Notes: a model not told the origin generated them from the letters alone. 20,685 bases of DNA from Chloromonas sp. AAM2 (GCA_004335635.1 QAXH01005481.1:8258-28942), one strand, 5' to 3'; counted from the stretch's first letter, positions 1 to 10,700 are shown. Made by a program: numbers and translations.

Positions 1-125
1 AGGAGGGGTCCAGCCCACCTGCAGCGGCTCCAGCTGCAGCTGCCGGCCAGGGGGTGGCTGAGGTGGACTTGGGTGCTGGCAGAGCCATGCGCAGACATCT
101 CAAGCCTCCTCCTGCCCCCATCTAG
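1..125 (+). other. Possible coding remnant at the left edge (Ala/Pro-rich frame)
   Basis: From base 3 one frame is open to a TAG at 123-125 and encodes an Ala/Pro-rich stretch (about 40 codons), a composition like the tail of the next gene. It could be an upstream exon of the gene beginning at 264. However, no GT donor in this frame has the right phase to join the exon at 264, so the connection is not shown. It could equally be noncoding. Confidence 0.15.
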
Positions 126-263
126 CTCCCAGACAACCTAGTACCTGCTCCAGACACAGCCAGATGAGGTGATTTGCAGTTGAACAAAGGGTTGGCTTGT
201 TTCCCAGCTTCTGCACACCCTGCGTCGCGTATGGGCTGATCTCCCCAGTCCCCACTCTTGCAG

Positions 264-1579
264 GTCAACTGTGGCCCAGCCCGACACACCCCAAGAGGCT
301 GAGCAGCCCAGCCAGCGTCTCAGGGCCAGGAACACAGCCGCTGGTGGTCGGGCAGATGCTGCACCTGCCTCAGATGTGTTGGTGCCTCCTCCAGCCAACG
401 ACGCTGCTACCATGCAGCAGCCCCGCGTCATACACGACCCAGGCACCAGCAGCAAGAAGCGGCCACCTGATGATGGCGCTTTCAGGCACGAGTACGCAGC
501 CCTCATACGTGACTGCAGCTTCCAGCACCTGTCCGGGGTGGGGTACGCAGCCCTGGACAAGGCCCGCTGGCACCAGGAGTTCAAGTCTGCGGTGAGTGAT
601 CTGATGACTGATTGCAGAGTCAGCAGCTGTCATATGCACGACTATCAGTCATACTCTCTAGGGTCTGTTGCTTCTGCTGTTCTGTTGCTTATGCTCTCCA
701 GCTTCTGCTTGTGATTGCTGAGTGTCATTGCGTGGACTGCAGGAGAATCACTGCCGCAAGCTGATTTTGCGTTTGGAGACAGAGTACGATCGGCGCACTC
801 GCCTGGAGAAACAGCTTGATGAGCTGCAGGCCCACGTATCTGCTCTCAGATCTGAGCTAAAGCATAGCAAGCAACTTCAGCAGCGCACCCCAGCAGAACA
901 GTCATTCAACGCGGCTAGCCAGGTGCTTGCTGATTTTCCACCGCCCGTCGGGCCCAAGGCAGGCTTGAACCTTCTGGGCAACCTGTGTCAGGTTCTGGAG
1001 AAGGGCACGTTAGCACCCTCACACATCATGGTCAAGTGGTTAGCGGATGTGGCCCGCAATTTAACAATGGCGGCGTCATCCAGCTGGCGGTGGGACCACG
1101 ACGTCAAGACCCTGTGCTCAGCCATTTACCACAGCAACCACCGTGCCTACAACGTGATGGCTGGTCATGTGCGACCGCCGGGCGCAGATGCACGCCCAAC
1201 CAGCACAGAGGAGCTGACAGCTGGCTGTTACAACTTGGTAGTGCCATCACCTAACACCTGCATGCGTCACATGCGCAAGGTGATGCTGGGGCCGTGTGCT
1301 ACCCCGCAGCTCAGCCAGCAGCCACTCCCTACCACCGGTATTTTGCATCAGAACATGAGAGTGGCTGCGGGTGTGGCAGAGCAGGCCGTACAGCGCGCCA
1401 TCGCCCCAATACCCAGCGCAGCACCACCAACAGCACCATCTGGTGTGCCCCTGCCCGATGCGGTGCTGTCCCAGGGGGGCGGCATTGCTGGTGGGGGCAC
1501 GCCACCACCAGCAGCACCATCTGGTGTGCCCCTGCCCGATGCGGTGCTGTCCCAGGGGGGCGATCTTCAAATATCTTGA
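264..1579 (+). CDS. Unrecognised coiled-coil protein, possibly transposon-derived, 5' end not resolved
   Basis: Two exons can be supported: 264-591 and 743-1579, joined in phase 0 by a 151-bp intron (donor GTGAGT, acceptor CTGCAG). A strong acceptor (pyrimidine-rich, TTGCAG) ends at 263, so at least one earlier exon is expected; the frame is closed by a stop at 181. The first in-frame ATG is at 412. The second exon opens with a charged heptad-like stretch (LETEYDRRTRLEKQLDELQ), a likely coiled coil. It then has a Trp/His/Tyr segment ending NLVVPSPNTCMRHMRK. That order (coiled coil, helical segment, LPSP-like motif) resembles the N-terminal half of P-element/THAP9-like transposases and their domesticated relatives, but this is inference from a weak pattern. 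The C terminus is Pro/Gly/Ala-rich and carries a 17-residue duplication. No catalytic residues of a transposase are visible, so it may be truncated. Family unproven. Confidence 0.5.
1431..1562 (+). repeat. Perfect 51-bp direct duplication, 81-bp period, inside the coding exon
   Basis: Bases 1431-1481 and 1512-1562 are identical over 51 bp, starting CAGCACCATCTGG and ending CCAGGGGGGCG, with 30 bp between. Both copies are in the same reading frame and encode APSGVPLPDAVLSQGG. The lack of any silent change points to a recent duplication. Confidence 0.95.
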
Positions 1580-1599
1580 CGCAGCCGCCGACCCGTCCC

Positions 1600-1692
1600 G
1601 CACCCGGAGTAACTGAATGAAAACTGCTCAGGATTGTAGCCCTTGGAAAGACCTTTGCAACGCACCCGGACTCATTCAGTTACTCCAGGTGC
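1600..1692. repeat. 21-bp inverted repeat (20/21 matched) around a 51-bp loop
   Basis: The arm at 1600-1620 (GCACCCGGAGTAACTGAATGA) is the reverse complement of 1672-1692 except for one base. It begins 21 bases after the stop codon of the upstream gene. It may be a transcript hairpin in the 3' UTR or the ends of a very small MITE-like element. No clear target-site duplication flanks it. Confidence 0.8.
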
Positions 1693-2716
1693 AACCTTAT
1701 CAAATCCCAGCAGCCGTTTGACCCTTTTCCTCAAACAATGGTGTTACCCCTGTGAAGTGTGTAGCAGCTCATCAATTTCATCTAACCTTGAGCCGGCTGA
1801 TCTTGTCCGCTCGTAATTGTGAAGTGCGACTCTGCCTTACGACTTGGGCCAGCTTCCCATTTCAACGAACGTTAGCTACATCAGTGGATGTCGGCGCGGC
1901 TGTGCCAGTCGCTCTGGCGCACGCTCAAGCTGGTGGGTTCCACTTGTAGTCCATATTGCTGGAATGTGATGCCCATTGAATGCATGGAGGCAAACCCCAT
2001 CTTGGGCCAGGCAAAGGTTGCACACCCCATGTACCCTGTTCACACTGACCAATTGGCAGCTTGACAGGCTGGCCACGTTCTACGGGGTGCTGTTTGCAGG
2101 AGCCACGGTCGCAGTGCGACGCCAAGCGTTTGCGAAGTTCGTTGGTTTTCCATGCGGATGTCATGTTCAATCAGCTCTTGAATGCACTGCGGGAATTCAC
2201 TGCGGGCATGCCACAGGCCATTGAATAGTGTCCAACCACGACAGCTGACAGGATGGGACCTGGCTTTGCATGGTCTGTGCAACATGGCTAGCCAGCTCAA
2301 GCAGCCAACCAGCCTGTGCCTAATTTCTGGGAGGGATGGGAACGTTCTGCAACACACGCGACAGCATCAGAGCAGGTTATAGGATGCGTTGCACAGTCAC
2401 CTCTGTGCTGCGCAGCTGTACAATGTACAAGCCCTGCCGCAGCACACTACATGCAACTGGCCAACTGCCCGGGGTATGTGTTCTGTGTCATGCTGCATTG
2501 TCCAAGAAATTTGCTGTGCCTGCGATAAACTTTGCTTGCCCTCTGATGGCCAAGTACAGTTTTGCGGTTGGAAAACGGACAAAACGCAAGAACACGCACC
2601 TTCATGACTGAAGCCAACAACCAAGAAGACGCCGGCGACAGTTTGCATGAGCTGAGAAGCTGATATGGGAACTCATGCCGTGCCAGGTGCTGTACGTAGC
2701 ATGAGGGACACACCAC
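1693..2716. other. About 1 kb with no supported gene
   Basis: Open frames here are short on both strands and none shows a recognisable domain. This interval would be expected to hold the downstream exons of the GTPase fragment at 2717-3068 if that gene were intact. No G3/G4 GTPase motifs or other YchF landmarks are visible. A minus-strand TLFNGL near 2217-2239 is the only faint echo of the sequence that should follow the P-loop exon. Confidence 0.4.
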
Positions 2717-3068
2717 CTTGCCAACGTTGGGCAGACCCACAATGCCCATCTGCATGCAAACAAAGCGCACATCATTGTCTTGCCCATTAGCAAGGAGCTT
2801 GCATGTCTCCACCGTGCTGCTGACTCTCTGCTGGCATAATCTCTGTATCAAGGGGACTCCGACAGCCTACGTCATTTCTGCCGTGCTATAGCTATTGCGG
2901 TGCTGTTGTTGTGGCTGTCACTATGCTGATGCTGTTGCTGTACAACTTAGGTGCATGTCGAGGTGAGCCCTATGAGGATGAGGATCCTCGTGCATGCAAG
3001 ATGCGTGCGATCATGATCATTATTCGAAGTGCACTCTAAACCTCGTCATTCTTCTTCTTAGGCGCCAT
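2717..3068 (-). pseudogene. 5' fragment of a YchF/OLA1-family (Obg-like) GTPase gene
   Basis: The minus strand carries two exon-like pieces. The first, 3068-3042, starts with ATG and reads MAPKKKNDE before a GT (GTTTAG). Lys-rich starts of this kind are typical of plant and algal OLA1. The second, 2749-2717, lies exactly between an acceptor (TGCATGCAG) and a donor-like GTGGTG and reads MGIVGLPNVGK, matching the G1/P-loop exon of YchF/OLA1 ATPases/GTPases. Both are in phase 0. Two parts are missing: a short exon carrying the usual LGR...NLK stretch before the P-loop, and everything after GK (switch regions, G3, G4, TGS domain). The simplest reading is a truncated pseudogene or duplicated 5' fragment. 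A real gene with unrecognised exons is less likely. It points away from the NC2-beta gene, 235 bp apart. Confidence 0.5.
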
Positions 3069-3303
3069 ATCGGTGGGCCTACGAGGCGGTCAGCTGGTGT
3101 CCTGGAAAATCAACATTAACGGCTTTAAATCCAAGAGCTTCCCTTAATGCGGCCGGCCGAGAAAACGATCGCTTTGCAGCTTTTGTGTCCGATCGATCGC
3201 ACGTGGGCGCTGCGGTTACAATGCATGACGTGCACGGCAATGCTGCCATGCATGACAATGCATTTCGTCGCGTGAAGGATTCCGCCCGCACCCCAATGCT
3301 GAA
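3069..3303. promoter_or_regulatory. Intergenic spacer between divergent starts; possible bidirectional promoter
   Basis: This 235-bp spacer separates the minus-strand ATG at 3066-3068 from the plus-strand NC2-beta ATG at 3304. It holds a CACGTG (G-box/E-box type) at 3200-3205 preceded by overlapping CGATCGATCG, and several ATGCAT/GCATGC elements. No TATA box is evident. The promoter role is inferred from position only. Confidence 0.35.
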
Positions 3304-6252
3304 ATGGAGGAAGTTGGGCTACCCAAGGGTGAGTGCGCATGCGAGCATGACCAGTATTCATGCATGCATCCTGCACACGCTGACGTGCTTTTGTTCTGCA
3401 TGCTCGACGCTTGCATGCGCTTCATTTGTCCACAGCCACGATTGTTAAGCTCATCAAGGACTACATGCCACCGGACGTACGCGTGGCATCAGATACAAAT
3501 GACATGCTGCTGGCCTGCTGCACCGGTGAGCCGAAGGAGACATGGCTAAGCTAGTTACTGCAAAAGCCAGGACAGGGAGCCCTTCTGGTTCGAGCCTTGC
3601 AGTCTGTCTGGCAATGCATGCTCGCCTGGACTGGGGTGCTGCTGACACACATGTCAATCCTCCTTGTGCAGAATTTGTCCAGCTGGTGAGCAGTGAAGCC
3701 AATACTGTGGCAGAAGCTGAGGGCAAGAAGACTATACAGCCCGAGGTAAGTGGAGCGACAATTCAATGGGCCAGGGTGGGCGCGAGGGCAGGGTACCTAC
3801 CAATCCAATCATGATTGACATAGAGCCGTATGGTTGTTCAAATCTGCAGGCGTAGTGGCTATTGCAGACTGCTTTCCAAGTTGCAGTGGGTGATGGCTTG
3901 CGTTAAACACTCACGCGACCGCCTGCACATTGGCAGTTGTTGACTGCGTGGAAGCGAACAACCACCCAGGAGCAGTTCTGGCGAGGATGGCATGGGTAGA
4001 GAGCGCAGGATAGCAGTACAGCCAATCAAGACGTTGCCTTGTTTAGCCATCAACGCACAAGGCGTCGCCATCTGGCAACTGACTCCATGCAACTCTGTGC
4101 ATGTGCATGTACTCGCAGCACGTGCTGTCGGCGTTGAATCAACTGGGGTTTCCCGAGTACTGCAGCAGTGTGTCGGCCGCGTGGGAGACGTTCAAAGAGG
4201 AGGCTAAAGGTCAGTGTGGGTTTGGGAGCGGTAGGTGTTGGGGTTGAGAGAGTGAAGGGTAGGTGACAGCACGTGTGTTGTTCGGGGTTTGAATGAGCGA
4301 GTGGTAAGGTGTATGTGTGAGTTGCACAGCAGCCCGTGTGTTGGGCAGTTGAACTGCAGAAGTCAAAGTAAATTACAGGTGCCAGCAATTGAAGTCAGCG
4401 CTGGACACTGGGCAACTATTGGGTATTGGCTTGCTCATGTGCTGGAGCATTAATTCATGTATGCTCTAGGCCAGGGCATTGGGTTCACCGGCTGCAGTCA
4501 GAAAACTGAGGCGGCAGGCTGATAGTCATAGCCATTCAACACAACACCGATCGTGACTAAGCGGCTGAGGCTGCACAATTCTATTCTTTGAGTAATGGAA
4601 GGTCAGATTCGCAGTTGGCCAATGGATCGGTAGGTGAGTGGCAACAGGCAGACTGCAAAGCCTGGGCTGAGCACAGTTGAGATAGCCAGTTTCGTGTGAA
4701 GGTTGGGATCACTTCGAAAGCTTCTCTGCTGACACACCCTGTTTGGCTTGGATTGACTCCCTGATTGAAAACACAGCTGTTCATGTTTGGGCTGATGTAG
4801 CACGCTTCAACTTGTACTACGTTGAGGCTGAGGGTGGAATGCGTGCTGTCTGTATCTCACATTTGGATTAGATGTGCTCCGTTGAGAGTGCTGTGATCTT
4901 CGTGTCTCTCCTTGCACATTCGAGCCTCCCTGATATTTGTGTTTTGGCCGCCACTCACAGCGATTGAATGGCCTGATCAGCTAGGATTCGCATGCCCCTA
5001 TTATGTGCCCCTCTTCCACCATGCCAGGCATCTGCATACGTAAATCTGGGTTTGTGTATGAACGCAGCTTCAAGCTCACAAAAGGCCGCTTTGCGCAAGA
5101 CCGGTGCGGACCAAGCCGGGCTCAGTCAGGAAGAGCAGGTGAGCGGTGAAGCAAGCGAGATTGGGCTAAGCCAGGGCGCAGTATCAAGGCAGAGATCGCA
5201 AAATAAGAATAACGGAGGCTGTGCCACACAGGCAGGGCAGTTGAGGTTGATGGGAAGCCGCCAGGAATAATGGGAAGAGGATTGCTTGAATTGCTTGTAC
5301 ATGGCGATGATGCACGCACGATGGGGCACCTCACAGCCATTGTGGGCCATTCAGGTACAGAACCGTTGGGCGTGGGCCGTCCGCATGCCCTGGGCCATCG
5401 GAGCCCGGCATCGAGAAAACCGGTTCAGATGCGGACCGTTGTACGGGCCAGCTCAAACCCATCATGACGCGATGTAGTATATTCTGTAGTTTGAGTGAAC
5501 ATCGGGCGTCCGGATTCGTATCCGACTTCTGCCGGAAATGGCGGGCGGAGGTTACGAATTCTTCAATGAGCTGGAGGAACACCAAAACGTGGATTCTGCA
5601 AGAATGTAAGGTTGTTTGCCATCCTTGGACCGTTTCGCGACTTTGGTTCTTTTGAGCCTCGCCCTTTTCCGACACATGTCAGGCCTTTGGACAAAGATAG
5701 TGACAGTTCTTGGCACCTCCAGACTTTTATGCTTTTGTAATCCTGCAGGCGTGCCATGGCTTCAGGGCATGCCTCACATTGTTGATGGCCGTTGTTGAAT
5801 GCCAGGGCAACTCTTGTCAGAACTGCCTCTGGCGGCGGCTATACCACATGCATTGGTTTGGCTGGATACCGTCTCAACCAACCAGAAGGCAACTTCAGTT
5901 GATTTTTGGTGTTGCCTGTGCCACCCTGATGGATCTAATGCCATGCACAACACAATCATGCAGTTTGATGACCTGCACCCCTGAAACACCGTGCTGTCTC
6001 TGCGCCTTGCAGATTGCACTGCAGCAGCAGATGTTTGCAGCTGCTCGTGCTGCATCAGTCACCACCGCGGATAACGCAGCAGCCGTCGCGGCAGCGTACC
6101 AGGCTCAGTTAGCAGCGCACACTCAACACCAGCAACAGCAACAGCGGCAGCAGACACAGGAACACGGTGTAGCGGGCGCCGCGCCGTTGCCTGCAAGTGG
6201 TGCTGGCACTAACGCGGCGCTGAAGCAAGAAGCATCACCCACCTCTACCTAG
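3304..6252 (+). CDS. NC2-beta / Dr1: histone-fold subunit of negative cofactor 2, TBP repressor
   Basis: Dr1 pairs with NC2-alpha (DRAP1). The heterodimer clamps TBP on promoter DNA and blocks TFIIB/TFIIA entry, so it acts in the nucleus on RNA polymerase II transcription. Six exons: 3304-3328, 3436-3525, 3672-3745, 4119-4209, 5068-5138 and 6013-6252. All introns are GT-AG and phases agree at every joint, giving 591 nt (196 aa). The histone fold covers about residues 8-92: IVKLIKDYMPPDVRVASD (helix 1/loop), the CCTEFVQLVSSEAN helix 2 signature, KKTIQPEHVLSALNQLGF (helix 3). The following LSQEEQIALQQQMFAAARA (about 112-130) matches the conserved Dr1 QQQ-F-AR segment. The tail is Ala/Gln-rich, as in other Dr1 proteins. 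The start is the ATG that opens exon 1; the N terminus is a few residues shorter than the animal protein. Exon 5 has an alternative upstream acceptor near 5030 but only the one at 5067 keeps the frame. Confidence 0.93.
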
Positions 6253-6814
6253 TAGTGACCACCACGTGCAATTGGTAGACAACAGGCTGTTTCGACCGGG
6301 GCCAACGGCAATGTTGACTTGTACAATACAGAACTGGCAGAATGTTCTGAATAGCAAGCGTGGCCCACTAAAAATGCCAGTTCTGGGACTCATCTACACG
6401 GTGGGCGAAGTCCACAGTTGATCAAGCTCAAGCCTTGGGGTCTTGTGTCAGACAACACAACAGTGTCAGGACCGTGCCTACTCCCCAGCTGTCAACTTTG
6501 CCAGCTTGTTGCCTGCAAGCACCCTCTGGCTCTGAGTTATTGAATGCCCAGCGGCCTTGGACGGGCACTTGGTATGATGGTGGCGCTGGGCCTCAGAGCT
6601 GAGACTCGAAAACCTGTCGGCGCCCTCGACAACGAAGCACAAGAGGCAGGGACCCGTGCCACTGCGAATGGACCTGTTGCCCTTGGCGCAGTCCGGGCCA
6701 GCAGCAGCAGCTCCTGCACACAAACGGCACGCAGCGCAGAAACTCATTCGTAAGTTCGTATTCGTTCATGCGAAACACAGTCATGCACCACAAGGTCTGA
6801 GCAACTGAGCAAAA

Positions 6815-6819
6815 TGTAA
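6815..6819 (+). terminator. Candidate polyadenylation signal (TGTAA) for the NC2-beta gene
   Basis: TGTAA is the usual polyadenylation signal of chlorophyte algae. This copy lies 563 bases after the NC2-beta stop codon. A five-base motif occurs often by chance, so the assignment is weak. Confidence 0.2.
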
Positions 6820-9800
6820 CTGAGGCTGCTCTTCTGCCCCACATGTGGGACGACTCTCACACTTACCGCCTGTGATTTATCATCCAGGACAGATGGCAAT
6901 ACACAGGTTGCAGTGCACGATACTCGAACTGTCCCAGAACTGGCAAACTTCTTTTTTTAGTGGGCCCACGCTTGCTCTAGTCGTGTAACGGGTAACCGGA
7001 CCACTGTTTCTCCACATGCCGTGCCACGCTGGCATGCCGTGTGCTGGGCCATGGTGGCGCATGTGCTTTGACAAACAGTTGCGTGAAGTTACCAGCGCAC
7101 TGTGTGCTTTGCTAACGCTTCTATAAATCAGGTCGTGTTTTGCTGAGGCTTAGGTGCACATGGATGCCACGGTCATGTACAATCTTTTTTCATACTTGTC
7201 GGGATAATCAGATGTAAGACGCTCACGCACTCACAGGAAAAAGGTTGCTTGTCCTTGATGCCACCCTTTCTCTGGTATGCACTTGGGTCAAACACGAGCA
7301 CTGGGGCAGTCCACGGCACATGAAGAGGCACCGGTTGGCTGCACATGGGTGCCTTGTGAGCGGCAGAGTATTTCGTCACAGTGTGCTCTGTGGCCATCTG
7401 AGCATCCAACTTGCACGAGGGAGTTCATAACTGTGGTGTCTACTTGTTGATGTTGTGGTGTTGCGTTGATGGAAAGAAAAGTTGACTTACAAGGAGGGAG
7501 TGCACACCAGGAAGCACGTCCAACGCAAGTATGAATTACTTGCGCAAATCAGGCGCAAATTGCAAAAACAAATCTCCTAGTAGCCGTGTCAGCAAGGCCT
7601 GGTGAATTCCTTGTGGCTATCACCCCACCGGACGCCTGCCTAAGCGCCCCAAAAGCCATTAAAATGGAATGAATTGAAAGATTGTCAGGGTCAGGGTCAG
7701 CTAGGGTCGAATGAAGGTCAACAAGCGCTGTCAAATCTGTCAGTGTTGGACCCCTGCCCTTTACCAGCGGTTTTCGGACCTGGAAACATCCGGACCCATT
7801 GGAGTATACCATTGTGTAGCCCCAACGAGCCCGGCACAATGGCATGTTCAGATATTGATTCTGACTCATGGATGGCTTGCAAAACAATTTTCCCGTGAGG
7901 CCTCATATGTCCTTTTTCAACCCTGACCCACTCACGCAGACCCCCCTGTTCCTGACCAGCTCAGAATCTCGCCAGAATCGGAATGTATGCTCCTTGGAGT
8001 GCGCCTAGGCCATTGCCGCAAAGAAACTGGGCTGACTTGATGTATCATGGATCACCTCTGCCAGGGGCTCAGATCAAACGCCGCGCTCAGACCACACACA
8101 CGCTTTGCATGCGCCGTCTGTGCACCCTTTGCCTGGTTTTCCTGACATTCGTAGCCAGTTCCTTTATGCCTCGATCCCGTCTGCCTTCAGGCCTTCTTCT
8201 GCCTATGCTCTGCCTTTCTTCCTCATTCTTGCGCAGGGTAGGTCAGGGCGGTGCACATCCCGTCCCGAATTCCTGATGTAATACATCAAGAGTGGCCAGT
8301 GAAGTATGGAAGCCCTACTTGCCGGCTGAGGTGACCATTACATTGTTACTTCCAATAAAGAGTGCACGTCCCGACCTCGTGTTTGCAGGGGGATTTCAAT
8401 AATTATTTTTGACGCAGCGGGAAATAAAACGCCTGTCTTGTCGCGCTGCGGGAAGTACTACGCCTCGTCACACCACCAAAACGACGATTTTTGTATTGCA
8501 CTGAGTAACTTTGTAGCTCCTAGCAGTGTTATAGCATGCATGAATCAAGAATCAACCAGTCTGACAGCCATTCACATAGTCTTTCAGCTCAACAACAGCG
8601 GCTGTGGGAACGCAGCGCGGAATTACATTGATGTCTGGCTGGACGCCTGCGTGAAAAATGAAATAGTACGGGCTAATGTTCTAGTACGGGTGCGGGACCT
8701 GCGGGACCATTAATACTAAACGCCATTTTGGCCCCTGCGGGATGAGATATGGTCTATACGGTATGTCCTTCCTGGCCCAGCATGTGGACCTTGTCTCTTG
8801 CATGGCTTTGCAGCACGCCAGTACATGTATGTATTCACACCGGGGTCTGCCCAGTCACCTGCTTAGCCGCTTTGCATCAAAGGTTGGCATTGCTCGTGGG
8901 CCAGGGACAAGGGCATGGGGTATCCCAAAGTTCAAGACTTGCCCACATGGTCAATTTCAATTTCCGGGACGATGGACCAGGAGGCAAAAAGGGCAAGTCC
9001 TTTCAATCTCCACACCCAGAATACCTATGAAAATTCGACATACATGAAGAGCAAGGGTTGGAAACGAGCCGTCAAGTTGCAGAACGCTACAAGTACGTTG
9101 GTGGGCTGCGATAGTAACGGGAACTGTTAGGTGCCGGTTGGGTGCAAGCGCTGATCAAGCCATTGATCGAGCGGTATCATGCTCGACAGAAAACTGTTCC
9201 GTAGACAGCATACGATTTTCAAATCCGTTCCGTGAACCACCACGTGCACGTGACGGACCCTCATACCTCGGATGACGCCTGGCCTGGCGCGCACGCCCAC
9301 ACACATCGCACAATTACCAGAGCAAGCACTGCGCAGATCTTGCTAGCACAGCTGCAAGGCACGGCTTCGGTGCCCGTCCTTTCGCAGCAATACTGACTCG
9401 GACATAGCTTCGAGCTGAACAACCTTGTACACCTTGAACTTGGAATTGTACGTCTACATCGTCTGGAAATTAAGCCAGGTGGGCCAGGGCTGGGGGTGGC
9501 GGAAGGGCGGAGGAACGTGCGTAGGAGGGCTGCAACACTGATAACTTACACTCGAGCTTATCCGGCCGCACGATGGGATGCATACAGCCTTTGAATTGTT
9601 GACGGTGGCCTGGCCCGGGCCGCAGCTACAGTCGCTCTTGTCTCACTGGGCCGTTCGGCTATTGCAAGCGTGCTTTTTTCATAGACCCAGGAAGATTGCC
9701 AGGCCACGCAAAGGACTGTAGCACTCTGCACATACTTATGCTTGACAAAACACACGACACGCTTTTAGTCTGAAGTGCGCAACTCGGAAGGGCCTTTTTC

Positions 9801-10570
9801 CAAAACAAAATGCCTGCCTGGCATGTCGGCGAAAGCAGTCGCATGGTAATGCCCGGTGCATAGCAATTAACAAAACCCAACCATTTCTCTTTGGAAGTGC
9901 GATCGATGTATGGATACTGTCTGATTTGTTTTCGGAACAATCTTGCGTCCATGCCCAGCCTGGCAACGCGAGGATTCACCAGCCCTCGCATATCCAACGA
10001 TCGTCTTGCAGTCAAACGGGATAGTCTGCGTGTTAGCCTGGGCCATTATTGTGTCTGAGGCAGACAAATGTTGCGACTTGCAAGCTTGCGAAAGTGCGTT
10101 ATGGGATAACTTCATGCGATTCCTCCTCCGAGATCTGCTTGCACGGTGGATGATGAGACTCGGCATGATCGGATCGTATTCGCGCATACTGTGCACTGTC
10201 ATGTTGTGATTAAGCCTGATCAGTGCTCTGTCTGATTCTGTGCAGGACCTACCTAGAACACCACAACGAACGCATGTACTCCTGTACATCACATCAGAGC
10301 CTTGCCTGCTGGTGAGCTGGCTTCCCAGTTTCAGATGCTTCAGTTTCAGAGCTTCAGCATGGTATGGCAATTTGTTGTTAGTCCAGGATAACAAGTTAGG
10401 GGCGTGATGCATGGCAGCAGACAAAGCACAGGCAGTCAACCAATGGCTGACAGCAGGATTGTGCTGCGGCTAGGATCGTGATGCCTGAACCGAATTTGTA
10501 TGGAAGAGTTGACCGAGCTCTTGCGATTCGTTGCTCCAGGGAAACACAGTGACCCGTTTTTGAGGCGTGC
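6820..10570. other. About 3.7 kb with no supported gene
   Basis: Open frames are scattered over both strands, the longest 190 codons on the minus strand at 9867-10439. None shows a recognisable domain, a credible chain of splice sites or an Ala/Gln-rich composition like the real exons nearby. Visible features are small: a 10-bp inverted pair (GGGTCAGGGT at 7688, complement at 7920), a near-perfect palindrome at 8274-8288, and overlapping CACGTG boxes at 9241-9252. The base composition is more AT-rich than the exons. It is best read as intergenic DNA, possibly with decayed elements. Confidence 0.5.
9241..9252. promoter_or_regulatory. Two directly adjacent CACGTG boxes
   Basis: CACGTGCACGTG is two abutting G-box/E-box palindromes, a class bound by bHLH and bZIP factors in plants and algae. 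It lies about 1.3 kb upstream of the likely MAP kinase 5' UTR, so a link to that gene is uncertain. Confidence 0.25.
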
Positions 10571-10590
10571 TCGACTCCAGGTGACTCCAG

Positions 10591-10700
10591 GTGAGAATTC
10601 AAATCTCACTAATGTTGCACCAGTTGCCATATCCTTGGCCTGCTCCTTTGACTACCCTTTGAGCCCGCACTAAATCGTGTTGTGTGACATGCATGTGCAG
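10591..10700 (+). other. Likely 5'-UTR intron of the MAP kinase gene
   Basis: A strong donor (CCAG then GTGAGA, at 10591) and an acceptor (GCATGTGCAG, ending 10700) bound 110 bp directly before the exon that carries the MAP kinase ATG at 10720. The donor exists in two copies ten bases apart, because GACTCCAGGT is tandemly duplicated at 10573-10592. No open frame links the upstream exon to the kinase, so it would be untranslated. Confidence 0.4.

Noticed and set aside
2217..2239. Minus-strand TLFNGL, considered as the OLA1 exon after the P-loop
   Set aside because: Only six residues resemble STLFN, no proper acceptor precedes it in phase, and the following residues do not match the family.
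3580..3602. GGTTCGAGCC, considered as a tRNA B box
   Set aside because: The flanking bases do not form a T stem, no A box or acceptor stem is present, and it lies in intron 2 of NC2-beta.
5031..5067. Upstream acceptor for NC2-beta exon 5 (CCATGCCAG)
   Set aside because: Better pyrimidine tract, but using it puts the exon in the wrong frame and loses the segment leading into the conserved LSQEEQ...QQQMF region.
7549..7887. Minus-strand open frame of 112 codons
   Set aside because: No domain, no splice partners, and comparable frames overlap it on the other strand.
7688..7929. GGGTCAGGGT at 7688-7697 with its complement at 7920-7929, considered as terminal inverted repeats or telomere-like sequence
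   Set aside because: The match stops at ten bases, no target duplication is seen, and the unit is not the TTTAGGG telomere repeat of green algae.
8274..8288. Palindrome TGATGTAATACATCA
   Set aside because: Real but short (seven-base arms) with no gene or element nearby; expected at low frequency by chance.
8438..8713. Plus-strand open frame of 91 codons
   Set aside because: No recognisable motif and no linked exons; composition looks intergenic.
9867..10439. Minus-strand open frame of 190 codons
   Set aside because: Longest frame in the interval but with no recognisable domain, low-complexity free yet unlike the codon use of the real exons, and ending inside the probable MAP kinase 5' region. 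Chance frame is more likely.
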